42,265 nt of DNA, taken from contig NZ_RZGS01000021.1 in the NCBI RefSeq assembly GCF_003989745.1, positions 1 through 42,265 on the forward strand, given 5' to 3'. Below, piece by piece: positions 35,093 to 42,265 of this stretch. The position numbers and the translations under genes are program-made. This stretch comes from Legionella septentrionalis (lineage in GTDB: Bacteria; Pseudomonadota; Gammaproteobacteria; Legionellales; Legionellaceae). Under the pieces are notes generated by a model. The model was not told the origin of the DNA, searched no databases, and saw nothing but the letters and a program-made list of their open reading frames with translations. Each line of letters starts with the position of its first letter. Positions within the stretch are counted from its first letter, which is position 1.

Positions 35093-36046
35093 ATGCCAAC
35101 TTCTCCTAAAAAAGATTGCCTAAAGGAAATTACCAAAAACTTTCTGATTGAATTGGAAAAATTGGAAAAAATAAGCACTCATACTAACAATATTAACTTC
35201 TATTCCTCATGGTTCGTTTCCAATGCAGATGTACACAGGATTCGTGCCAGGCAGGCTGTTGTGGATGAAATTTTTAAGCCCATTCATTCAGAAATTTTTA
35301 AATTAACGGAAAATGAAAAACCTGATTTTTTTCCTGTTAATTTTAACCAAGAGCAAAAAATTGCTTTAATACAAAACCGTATTAACTTACTACCAGAGCA
35401 ACAAGCTGGTGTTATTCTTGGCAATTTTATGAAAAGTACGGAGGAAATTGTCAATGCATCGGTCGTTGAGCGCAGCAAAATCATCGACTCGACTATGGGC
35501 ATGACGGGCATGGATGAGAGAAAAAGTGCACTTAAAGAACATTCATTGAGTGATAATTGGGTTTTTACCTTCCTTGCAAAATTGGTAAAAATTATTCGCG
35601 AAAAACTGGGTACTAAAACCACTTCGGAAACCTTGTTGGAGGAATCGCGCGACAAAGCGGCCAAAAATTTGAATCTTCCTGAAACCTTAAGCATGTATAA
35701 AGAATATCTTGCTGGCATGCTTAAAAAGGAAGGGTTGATGAATGAGGAAGGAAAGTTCATCGCCTCTACAGCCACTGCACCGCAACACCAACGTCTTATC
35801 GATAACTATAATCGCGTTGCGGCTCTACACGAGCAGATTAAGGATAACCAATTAACCAATGAAGATAAAACAAGGATACGAACCGTTATTGAACAATGCA
35901 AACCGAACTCTGATGCAAAGGAGCAAGGATTTATAGAAAAAATTACGGTGAAATTGAATGATGATTTTAAATTAAAGTATCAACAAGCCACTAAAGAAGC
36001 GGTGCACTCCGTTGAAGAAAAAAATAACAACTCCCTGAGCTTATAA
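35093..36046 (+). CDS. Hypothetical protein, divergent partner of the ADP-ribosyltransferase
   Basis: A 317-residue soluble, largely helical protein that I do not recognise. Segments include KKDCLKEITKNFLIELEKLEKI, VHRIRARQAVVDEIFKPIHSEIF, a central NWVFTFLAKLVKIIREKLGT helix and NYNRVAALHEQIKDNQLTNEDKTRIRTVIEQC. The tail (VHSVEEKNNNSLSL) is hydrophilic with two adjacent Glu. No signal peptide or membrane helix. Its AT-rich promoter region is shared with the ADP-ribosyltransferase gene, so the two may be co-regulated and could be partner effectors or effector and regulator; this is inference. A hairpin at 36236-36260 is the likely terminator. Confidence 0.7.
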   Translation: MPTSPKKDCLKEITKNFLIELEKLEKISTHTNNINFYSSWFVSNADVHRIRARQAVVDEIFKPIHSEIFKLTENEKPDFFPVNFNQEQKIALIQNRINLLPEQQAGVILGNFMKSTEEIVNASVVERSKIIDSTMGMTGMDERKSALKEHSLSDNWVFTFLAKLVKIIREKLGTKTTSETLLEESRDKAAKNLNLPETLSMYKEYLAGMLKKEGLMNEEGKFIASTATAPQHQRLIDNYNRVAALHEQIKDNQLTNEDKTRIRTVIEQCKPNSDAKEQGFIEKITVKLNDDFKLKYQQATKEAVHSVEEKNNNSLSL

Positions 36047-36398
36047 TAAAGATACAATAACAGCTAGTTTTTCCCACGGCGTATAGTTCCTTCACAATGA
36101 TTGGCTCCCCCATTTATAGTGCAGCGTTATATGGCAGAGTCTTCTAGCAAACTTGTAACTTCTTTGCAATGTTTAAGCTTTATACCACTCCGAAAACTTG
36201 CCGGAATAAACCGTATGATTTTCTATAAAAAGCCTAAATCACGGAAATTTTCCGTGATTTTTATGAATATATACAGGAAAATTCCCAGACCAGATAACAT
36301 TTCATCTTGCCGGTTTATACGCATGTTGTACGCATGGTTAATTAAATCCAATTTTAGTATCATGCGTAATTCTTTATAAAAAAATAAGGAATAAGTGA
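36047..36398. other. Intergenic region with terminator, no supported gene
   Basis: A 92-codon open frame (36101-36379) exists but has no ribosome site and atypical composition, so I do not call it. The region holds the terminator at 36236-36264 and ends in the AT-rich leader of the Vat-like gene, with AATAAGGAATAAG as ribosome site just before 36399. Confidence 0.5.
36236..36264 (+). terminator. Intrinsic terminator
   Basis: AAATCACGGAA (36236-36246) and TTCCGTGATTT (36250-36260) form a perfect 11-bp stem with a three-base loop, running into two more T bases. It lies 190 bases after the 35093 gene on the same strand and is the first good terminator there. Confidence 0.7.
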
Positions 36399-37019
36399 AT
36401 GCATCCCGCCCCCGACACCCTCTATCCTATACCAGGCTCTGAACGAACCGTTTTTTTGAAAAATATCGTTAAAAATCCTAATATTATTATCGGCGATTAT
36501 ACTTATTACGATGATCCGGTCGACATTTACAATTTTGAAAAAAACGTTTTATATCATTTTGATTTTATTGGCGACAAATTAATCATCGGCAAGTTTTGCC
36601 AAATCGCTGCCAATGTTAAATTTATGATGAATGGCGGCAACCATTATTTGGACGGATTTTCTTCATTCCCATTTATTATTTTTCAATCCTATTGGCCTGA
36701 AATCCCATTTATCCCTAATCGAAAAAAAGATACCGTAATTGGGAATGATGTGTGGATTGGATATGATGCAACCATTATGCCGGGGGTGAATATCGGCGAT
36801 GGTGCAATTATTGGAACACGGGCAGTAGTGACAAAAGATGTTGCCCCTTATGAAATAGTAGGCGGCAACCCGGCGCAAGTGATCCGCAAGCGATTTGACG
36901 ATGAAACCATCGATTTTTTACTCCAGTTGCAATGGTGGGATTGGCCGATTGAAAAGATAAGGCAACACGTATTGGCAATTATGGATGGCAACAAAAATGC
37001 ATTGGCAGATTTGTTATAA
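36399..37019 (+). CDS. Vat-family O-acetyltransferase (left-handed beta-helix, xenobiotic acetyltransferase)
   Basis: A 206-residue hexapeptide-repeat acetyltransferase. The catalytic histidine is His82 in MMNGGNHYLDG, the same place as in streptogramin A acetyltransferases (Vat) and CatB. Left-handed beta-helix turns follow (VIGNDVWIGYDATIMPGVNIGDGAIIGTRAVVTKDV) and the standard end GGNPAQVIRKRFDDETI. Members transfer acetyl from acetyl-CoA to streptogramin, chloramphenicol or unknown small molecules. Chromosomal homologues often have no proven resistance role, so the substrate is open. AAGGAATAAG precedes the ATG. Its stop overlaps the start of the next gene (TAATG). Confidence 0.9.
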   Translation: MHPAPDTLYPIPGSERTVFLKNIVKNPNIIIGDYTYYDDPVDIYNFEKNVLYHFDFIGDKLIIGKFCQIAANVKFMMNGGNHYLDGFSSFPFIIFQSYWPEIPFIPNRKKDTVIGNDVWIGYDATIMPGVNIGDGAIIGTRAVVTKDVAPYEIVGGNPAQVIRKRFDDETIDFLLQLQWWDWPIEKIRQHVLAIMDGNKNALADLL

Positions 37020-37497
37020 TGGCTAGACATCCTCATTTTACCCTGCGTGCAGCTGATCTTGAATCCATAGTGGAGTTATTCAAAGATACGGTGCACGGCG
37101 TTAACGCAAACGATTATACTTTAGAGCAATTAGCAGCCTGGGCACCACAACATATACACCATACTCAGGCCCGCTGGCAAAGTCTCTTAGGCAATATTGC
37201 TTTGGCTGCTGAAATCGATGGCCTATTGGTTGGATTTGCTGATTTAACGCACCATGGTTATCTTGATCGCTTGTTTGTCCATAAAAATTACCTGCGCCAG
37301 GGAATTGCCGCCCGATTAGTGAAGCAGCTGGAACAGCAAGCCATGGCCCATGAATTAAAAGAATTACAACAGAAGCAAGCATTACTGCCAAACCATTTTT
37401 CGAGCACTGCGGGTACCGAGTGCTTAATGCCCAAAACAAAAATGTGGATGGCATCACACTTTTAAATTATCTAATGGAAAAATATATTGGCATTTGA
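37019..37497 (+). pseudogene. GNAT acetyltransferase gene with an internal frameshift
   Basis: From 37019 the frame reads a GNAT N-terminus (LRAADLESIVELFKDTVHGV...) with the acetyl-CoA region YLDRLFVHKNYLRQGIAARLV, then becomes unrelated after about residue 117 and stops at 37465. In the -1 (+2) frame, downstream of about 37363, the expected end appears: TEASITAKPFFEHCGYRV, NAQNKNVDGITLLNYL and MEKYIGI, stopping at 37495-37497. One inserted base (or two lost) between 37351 and 37375 explains both. So it is a recently broken gene or a sequencing error; programmed frameshifting is less likely, since no slippery heptamer is evident. It is a YafP-type GNAT by pattern, translationally coupled to the Vat-like gene. 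Confidence 0.85.
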
Positions 37498-37544
37498 TGC
37501 CACACAGCTCGCAAAGATTATTTAAAGATCTGCTGCTGCAAAGT

Positions 37545-38105
37545 TTAAACTGCTGCCGCAGCTGGATGCTTACCGAGTAATTCTGCCAGCAATTTTCCTG
37601 AATCTTCATTTATTTTAGGGATTTTTGCTTGTGCTTCGGATATAAAACCCGCTGCCAGCGCATGAGCTGTAAACGCGAATAACGCATCAAAATACCCGTC
37701 AACATTCAAAAACCCAAGCGGTTTTTTCAGAAGACCTATTTTTATTGCATTCCAGGTTTCAAATGCTTCATCCAAAGTACCTATGCCACCGGGCATAACA
37801 AGAAAGGCATCCGCTTTTTGCTGCATCAGCAACTTTCTTTCCTGGATGGTTTCTACGATTAGCAACTCCTCCAGGGAGATTAATGGTGGCTCCTGTTCTA
37901 TGAGGTGAGGCATGGTGATACCGGTTACCTTGCCTCCATACTGCTGTATAGTTTTCGCCAAAAGCCCCATTAACCCTGAACCAGAGCCTCCGTAAATCAA
38001 ACATAAGTCAGCATCGGCAATTTGTTTTCCCAGTAATACAACAGCGTTTCTAAACTTGAGGTTATTGCTAGGTTTTGCCCCTAAATAGACGCATATAGAT
38101 TTCAT
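37545..38105 (-). CDS. LOG-family protein (cytokinin riboside 5'-monophosphate phosphoribohydrolase-like)
   Basis: A 186-residue Rossmann-fold protein of the TIGR00730/LOG family. The signatures are YGGSGSGLMGLLA (about 38-50), the catalytic Arg90 in QERK, and PGGIGTLDE (105-113). Characterised members hydrolyse nucleoside 5'-monophosphates, such as cytokinin nucleotides or AMP, to base and ribose phosphate. Many bacteria carry the gene as a housekeeping nucleotide enzyme. The ribosome site is weak. It converges on the broken GNAT gene. Confidence 0.92.
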   Translation of the reverse strand: MKSICVYLGAKPSNNLKFRNAVVLLGKQIADADLCLIYGGSGSGLMGLLAKTIQQYGGKVTGITMPHLIEQEPPLISLEELLIVETIQERKLLMQQKADAFLVMPGGIGTLDEAFETWNAIKIGLLKKPLGFLNVDGYFDALFAFTAHALAAGFISEAQAKIPKINEDSGKLLAELLGKHPAAAAV

Positions 38106-38249
38106 AAGCCTGAATTAATCGAGTATGAGATGCGCGCAGTATCAAAGTAAAAAAATTTTAAAGCAACCCTTTAACAGGAATTCGTGTTATAATTGCATTA
38201 AAAATAATCATACTGACTTTATCGGAATGAGCATCCTACAAGGAAATAC

Positions 38250-39491
38250 ATGAGTTTTAAAACATTGGGTTTAATAGAACCCTTACTTCTATCTCTTAGT
38301 GAATCAGGCTATCAAAAACCATCCCCCATACAATCGCAAGCAATTCCCGCAATTTTAAATGGAAAAGATGTATTAGCTTCGGCGCAAACCGGCACAGGGA
38401 AAACGGCAAGTTTTGTACTCCCTTTATTACAATTACTGCAGAGCAAGCCGCGCGCCAAAAATAATCGTGTGCGCGCGCTAATCATGGCGCCGACGCGAGA
38501 ATTGGCAGCACAGGTGCATCAAAGCATTTTGCAATATGGGCGTCATCTTTCCTTGCGCTCTGCTGTGGTGTTCGGCGGTGTTAAAATTAACCCGCAAATG
38601 ATGAAATTACGCAGCGGCGTTGAACTTCTGGTGGCAACGCCAGGCCGCTTGTTGGATTTACACCAGCAACGTGCCATACAGTTTGATGAAATTGATGCGT
38701 TGGTTTTGGATGAAGCTGACCGCATGTTGGACATGGGTTTTATCCATGACATTAAACGCATCATTAGGCTATTGCCTAAAAATCGGCAAAATTTATTATT
38801 CTCAGCTACTTTTTCCGAAGAAATCAGAACTTTGGTAAAAGATATCCTGACTCAACCCGTCGAAATAGATGTTACCCCGCGCAATACGACAGTCGCTGCC
38901 ATTAAACAAAAAATCCACCCAGTAGATAAAAGCCGCAAATCCGCACTGCTCAGTCATTTAATTCATAAAAATAAATGGGGGCAAACCCTGGTATTTTCAC
39001 GCACTAAACATGGGGCAAATAAGCTGGTTAAACAGCTGGCTGAAGAACGTATTTATGCGGCAGCCATTCATGGCAATAAATCGCAATCGCAACGCACCAA
39101 GGCATTGGCAGATTTTAAATCAGGCGAGCTGCATGTTTTAGTAGCCACCGACATTGCAGCCCGCGGCATCGATATTGAACAACTGCCTTGTGTCGTCAAT
39201 TTTGATTTACCGCAAGTCGCCGAAGATTATGTGCATCGAATTGGTAGAACAGGCCGGGCTGGCGCCGACGGACTTGCCGTATCGTTAGTAAGCGCCGATG
39301 AAATTGGCCAATTGAGTGCAATTGAAAAACTGATTCAACGTAAATTGGAACGAATTGAAATTGAAGACTTTGAGCCCAATCATAACTTGCCCAATTCAAC
39401 ACTTCCAACCCAGCCTAAAAAGAATGTGACATTCAGGAAAAAAATAGCTTCCGGAGGAAACAAAACTAAACGCAAATATTTTTCCAAATAA
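38250..39491 (+). CDS. rhlE: DEAD-box ATP-dependent RNA helicase RhlE-type
   Basis: A 413-residue DEAD-box helicase. Motifs in order: F6 and the Q motif (YQKPSPIQ, 21-28), Walker [10 protein letters not shown] (45-53), PTREL (81-85), GG and TPGR, DEAD (154-157), SAT (185-187), then in the second RecA domain [10 protein letters not shown] and [10 protein letters not shown]. The basic C-terminal tail ([20 protein letters not shown]) probably binds RNA. Length and the [12 protein letters not shown] context fit RhlE, which acts in ribosome assembly and mRNA decay, often at low temperature. AAGGAA lies five bases before the ATG. Confidence 0.93.
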   Translation: MSFKTLGLIEPLLLSLSESGYQKPSPIQSQAIPAILNGKDVLASAQTGTGKTASFVLPLLQLLQSKPRAKNNRVRALIMAPTRELAAQVHQSILQYGRHLSLRSAVVFGGVKINPQMMKLRSGVELLVATPGRLLDLHQQRAIQFDEIDALVLDEADRMLDMGFIHDIKRIIRLLPKNRQNLLFSATFSEEIRTLVKDILTQPVEIDVTPRNTTVAAIKQKIHPVDKSRKSALLSHLIHKNKWGQTLVFSRTKHGANKLVKQLAEERIYAAAIHGNKSQSQRTKALADFKSGELHVLVATDIAARGIDIEQLPCVVNFDLPQVAEDYVHRIGRTGRAGADGLAVSLVSADEIGQLSAIEKLIQRKLERIEIEDFEPNHNLPNSTLPTQPKKNVTFRKKIASGGNKTKRKYFSK

Positions 39492-39660
39492 GGCGTCTGC
39501 AATTAACATTTCGGCGTGATAGCTTGGTTGGCATCATTTTTATGTTGATCCATTGGTAAAAGTTATAAATAATTCTTAGTTCTATGGCTATGAATATGCT
39601 TAGCAGTGCTCCTTATAGAGCCACTGAGCGACGTTATATGCATAAAACAATGGAGAGGCT

Positions 39661-40866
39661 GTGAAAACAATAACGTCAAAATTAAGCATTCCCTGGTTGC
39701 TAAGCTACATTTCTATTGCATCGGTTTCTGCGGTAATCATCACGCCAGCCTTACCTGAGATTGAACATGCATTTGCCTTAAATACGGCTGCTATTGAGTG
39801 GGTTGTATCGGCTTTTTTAATCGGTTATGTCTTAGGCCAATTAATTTATGGCCCTTTGGCTAATGTTTATGGCCGCTTAAAAGCGCTGCAATGGGGTCTT
39901 AATATCAATATCCTTGGCGTGCTGTTTTGTTTATTTGCCAGTTTTTATGCAAACTACCCATTACTGTTGATAGGACGCCTCATTACGGGTTTAGGATCTG
40001 CTGCAGGGCTTACCTGCACTTTTATGCTGATCAATGAATGGCTGCCGGAAGAGCAACGTAAAACAGCAACAGCTTACTCCATCTTATCTTTTGCGTTAGG
40101 CATTGGCTTTGCCGTATTACTAGGCGGCATTATTACTCAATATTCGCACTGGCAAGGTTGTTTTATTTTCCTCCTGCTGCAAGGATTACTCATGCGGGTA
40201 GGCATTCGTGTTTTTGATGAAACATTGATAGAAGCCAAATCGTTTCATATTCCCACCCTGCTTCGCGATTACGGACAAGCATTATTCTCCTTTAAACTCC
40301 TGGTTTTTTCTTTGATTTGGGGCGTTTGTTCCGCCGTAGGCTATTGCTATTCAGCAGCGGCCCCACAGATTGCCCATCACTACTTAAACTTAACCGCATC
40401 CGAATACGGGTACTGGAATATAATCAACATTATCGGTATGTTAAGCGGCGGGATATCGGCTCGCTTTCTGATGCAGCGTTTTCGAACCATGCAGGTAATT
40501 GCCATGGGTTATATTGCTTGTTCCCTCGCATTGCTGAGTTTAGGCTTCATGCTTTATCTCAATCATTGCACCAGCCTTTGGTTTTTTACATCGACTTCCC
40601 TGCTTTATTGCTTTAGTTCTTATTTATATATCGGGGGTTCTTATATAGCTTCCAACGCCATTGAAGATAAAGCCAGCGCCTCTTCCATGATGAGCTTCCT
40701 CAGCATGAGTGTAGCAACATTAAGCGTGGTAGTGATGGGCTATCTTTCTGCCAATCCATTTTATGGTTTCTTAAGCATCTTGAGCGGCTTATTATTGTTA
40801 ACTCTGCTGTTATTAATCTGCTATCAGATGAGGATAAGAAAAAATCGTCATGCACCGCATTCGTGA
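39661..40866 (+). CDS. MFS transporter, Bcr/CflA-type drug exporter family
   Basis: A 401-residue inner-membrane protein with 12 predicted transmembrane segments. The first segment ends in ITPALPEIEHAF and is followed by VSAFLIGYVLGQLIYGPLANVYGRLKAL, the motif A region of DHA1 antiporters with the pattern GPL...GR. GRLITGLGSAAGLTC resembles the usual antiporter segment 4. Bcr/CflA proteins expel bicyclomycin, chloramphenicol or other compounds using the proton gradient; the substrate here is unknown. The start is GTG (39661) with TGGAGAGG directly upstream. The 168-base gap before it shows no clear feature. Confidence 0.85.
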   Translation: MKTITSKLSIPWLLSYISIASVSAVIITPALPEIEHAFALNTAAIEWVVSAFLIGYVLGQLIYGPLANVYGRLKALQWGLNINILGVLFCLFASFYANYPLLLIGRLITGLGSAAGLTCTFMLINEWLPEEQRKTATAYSILSFALGIGFAVLLGGIITQYSHWQGCFIFLLLQGLLMRVGIRVFDETLIEAKSFHIPTLLRDYGQALFSFKLLVFSLIWGVCSAVGYCYSAAAPQIAHHYLNLTASEYGYWNIINIIGMLSGGISARFLMQRFRTMQVIAMGYIACSLALLSLGFMLYLNHCTSLWFFTSTSLLYCFSSYLYIGGSYIASNAIEDKASASSMMSFLSMSVATLSVVVMGYLSANPFYGFLSILSGLLLLTLLLLICYQMRIRKNRHAPHS

Positions 40867-41302
40867 TGGTTATATTTGGTAAGGGTTCTGGATGCTTTAC
40901 AGTGACAGCGGGTCTGTTGCGAATTTCTTAATTATCTCAATCTTACCGTCGAAAGTGTCTAGCACTTCAAATCGCTTAAGAAAATATGATGGCTAGTGCT
41001 TTGAATTCTACTTAATGTAACAAGTTAGTATGTTAAGAAAATTTGATTTAAGTACATGCTAGCCGAGGGCTGTAACATCACCCCCGGTCTTTCATGCAAC
41101 AAGAGTGGACTTGCTTATGGTTGGACTATGCTTCCACTCCGTGTTCTTTAAAGCTTAACAACACCTAATAGTTCAAAATAATAAAACTTTTGTGTGGTAA
41201 AATCAACATAAATTGAACTATTTTTTAAAAAAAATTAAATAGTTCAATTTATGTTTTAAAATTTATAGGTATATTGATGAAATCGAAGCCAATTAAGATA
41301 TA
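40867..41302. other. Intergenic region with several repeats upstream of the repressor gene
   Basis: No supported gene. It contains an imperfect 15-base direct repeat, TTAAGAAAAT(A/T)TGAT at 40976-40990 and 41033-41047. A 7-bp inverted repeat GAGTGGA/TCCACTC lies at 41103-41109 and 41133-41139. TACCGTCGAAA at 40944-40954 recurs exactly inside the IS end at 42140-42150. The large palindrome at 41205-41255 is also here. The mix suggests an old insertion site. Confidence 0.45.
41205..41255. promoter_or_regulatory. 19-bp perfect inverted repeat, probable operator of the adjacent repressor
   Basis: The arm 41205-41223 (AACATAAATTGAACTATTT) and its exact complement at 41237-41255 flank a 13-base A/T spacer. 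The octamer TAGTTCAA occurs three times: 41169-41176, 41240-41247 and, inverted, 41213-41220. The repeat ends 48 bases before the repressor start, where an autoregulatory operator is expected. An RNA hairpin is also possible, but the long A/T loop makes a terminator less likely. Confidence 0.6.
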
Positions 41303-41980
41303 ATGCTTAGGTCAGCTGAGGATAAAAATGTAGAAATGAAAAAAAATAATTTTGCTGATCGTTTAAATCTTTGTCTTGATAAGGAAGGCTTTCCCCCAAA
41401 AAATAAGGGACGCATCCAGTTACTTGCAGAAATGGTGGGGCTTTCCCATAGAGGAGCCAGTAAATGGATAAATGGGGAAAGCGTTCCTCCCAGGAAAAAA
41501 TATACGGCTCTTGCTAAGAAACTCAATGTCTCAGAACATTGGCTTCGAACTGGCGAGGGCTCAATGTATATCTCTAGGCAGTCTGCAAATAAATTACATC
41601 ATTCTTACGAAATTGAGGTAAATATTTATGACGTTGATAGTTTTCTACATAATACACAAGTCGTTGGAACGCTAAAATGTTCATTACCCCATGAGGGACC
41701 TTTTTTTGGAATTTCTTTAGACTCAGAAGCTATGTCACCCAGATTTCCTAAGGGTTGTCTTATAATATTCGACGAATGTGAGGCAAAAGATGGGGATTTT
41801 GTGCTTGTAAGGTTTAAAGAATTTCCCAACCCAATTTTTCGACAGCTATTAATTGCCGGGGGAATTTTATATTTACAGGCACACAATCCAAAATTTGACA
41901 GGTTAGTTTTAACAAGTAATGAACAAATTTTAGGGAGATTAGTGCAGGCTATCTTATCTTTTGGTGAACCCTATAATTAA
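41303..41980 (+). CDS. Phage-type repressor (HTH plus S24/LexA-like domain without catalytic Lys)
   Basis: A 225-residue regulator. Residues about 15-85 form an HTH domain of the XRE/CI type (IQLLAEMVGLSHRGASKWINGESVPP, then ALAKKLNVSEHWLRTGEG). Residues about 105-220 resemble the LexA/CI C-terminal domain: Ser141 in ISLDSEAMSPRFPKG matches the nucleophile, and DGDFVLVRF follows. Where family members have the catalytic lysine (V-K-R-L) this protein reads IFRQLL, so Lys is replaced and no self-cleavage is expected. It may form a stable dimer that is not SOS-inducible. The start may be the ATG at 41303 or 41336; neither has a strong ribosome site. No other phage genes are seen. Confidence 0.85.
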   Translation: MLRSAEDKNVEMKKNNFADRLNLCLDKEGFPPKNKGRIQLLAEMVGLSHRGASKWINGESVPPRKKYTALAKKLNVSEHWLRTGEGSMYISRQSANKLHHSYEIEVNIYDVDSFLHNTQVVGTLKCSLPHEGPFFGISLDSEAMSPRFPKGCLIIFDECEAKDGDFVLVRFKEFPNPIFRQLLIAGGILYLQAHNPKFDRLVLTSNEQILGRLVQAILSFGEPYN

Positions 41981-42133
41981 TACCCCTTTTTGGAATACCT
42001 TCATTCTATAATTTGGCATCGATTTTGAACATAACACTATGAAAATTTTACTATATTATTTATAAATATTTATTAAAATTGCACTTATGATTTTTTGTAA
42101 TACCTACTCAATGGATATGAACATGACTGAAAT

Positions 42134-42165
42134 TGATCCTACCGTCGAAAAACCGGACACCCACT
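42134..42165 (-). repeat. Terminal inverted repeat (right end) of an IS3-family element
   Basis: TGATCCTACC starts at 42134 and GGACACC follows some 20 bases further. This agrees with the layout of IS3-family ends (TGAT..TACC...GGACAC). On the minus strand this lies directly after the OrfB stop, where the right end belongs. The exact boundary and the target duplication cannot be set without the other end. Confidence 0.7.
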
Positions 42166-42265
42166 TTATGCAACCATGCCAAATTTGCTAGGGGTCTGAA
42201 ACCCTAAAGTTGAATGGATGCGTTTGCGATTGTAAAACACCTCAATATAATCGAATAGAGCTAAT
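42166..42265 (-). mobile_element. C-terminal part of IS3-family transposase (OrfB), cut by the window edge
   Basis: The minus strand encodes [20 protein letters not shown] followed by [12 protein letters not shown] and a stop (TAA at 42168-42166). The Y-N-x-x-R-x-H-S-x-L-G-x-x-(T/S)-P block is the hallmark end of IS3-family OrfB integrases (rve/DDE domain). The rest of the element lies to the right of the window. The insertion falls in or next to a short plus-strand frame (MDMNMTEI from 42111) that would read into the IS; whether this was a gene cannot be told. Confidence 0.88.

Noticed and set aside
36101-36379. 92-codon open frame between the 35093 gene and the Vat-like gene
   Set aside because: No ribosome site, composition unlike neighbours, and it spans a strong intrinsic terminator.
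40867-41302. Repeat-rich intergenic region considered as a CRISPR array or tRNA site
   Set aside because: Only two copies of an imperfect direct repeat and no regular spacers; no cloverleaf could be drawn.

Overview
The window looks like a chromosome segment from a gammaproteobacterium of the Legionellales type (Legionella/Coxiella/Aquicella-like). This rests on moderate GC with AT-rich spacers, the Pseudomonas/Legionella-like order folA-pdxA-surA-lptD / amgK-murU, and large coiled-coil proteins with Glu-rich C-termini that resemble Dot/Icm effectors. No species can be named from the sequence alone.

Layout. 1-185 (minus strand) holds the promoter and boxA-containing leader of an rRNA operon whose 16S gene lies beyond the left edge. 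318-6153 (minus) is folA, pdxA, surA and lptD: folate, pyridoxal phosphate and outer-membrane biogenesis. Divergent from lptD are amgK and murU (6182-7860), a muramic-acid recycling shunt. 7907-8596 is an unknown protein with an acidic tail, followed by fadE. 11288-14575 is an apparent operon of an unknown (possibly CYTH-like) protein, a single-domain chromate-type transporter and polyphosphate kinase. epmB and efp are divergent neighbours acting on the same translation factor. 16237-23393 is a mixed region of envelope and stress genes: a lipoprotein, a secreted protein, a SulP transporter, yajQ, a class II amidotransferase, a BON protein, a DUF1328 membrane protein and a phosphoribosyltransferase, with a hydrolase after it. 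24180-28823 pairs a PatZ-like protein acetyltransferase with acetyl-CoA synthetase, the classic Pat target, and ends in a strong terminator.

From about 28.9 kb the content becomes more accessory: a MauG-like di-haem protein, three small unknowns, a 903-aa protein in which I can read an R-S-ExE mono-ADP-ribosyltransferase core followed by a long coiled coil, a divergent unknown 317-aa protein, a Vat-like acetyltransferase, a frameshifted GNAT gene, a LOG-family protein, RhlE helicase and a Bcr/CflA-type MFS exporter. The right end carries a phage-type repressor that seems to lack the S24 catalytic lysine, preceded by a 19-bp perfect inverted repeat, and then the terminal repeat and OrfB C-terminus of an IS3-family element running off the window.

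The main novelty candidate is the ADP-ribosyltransferase/coiled-coil protein (32239-34950) and its divergent partner. No CRISPR array, tRNA or complete rRNA gene was seen.
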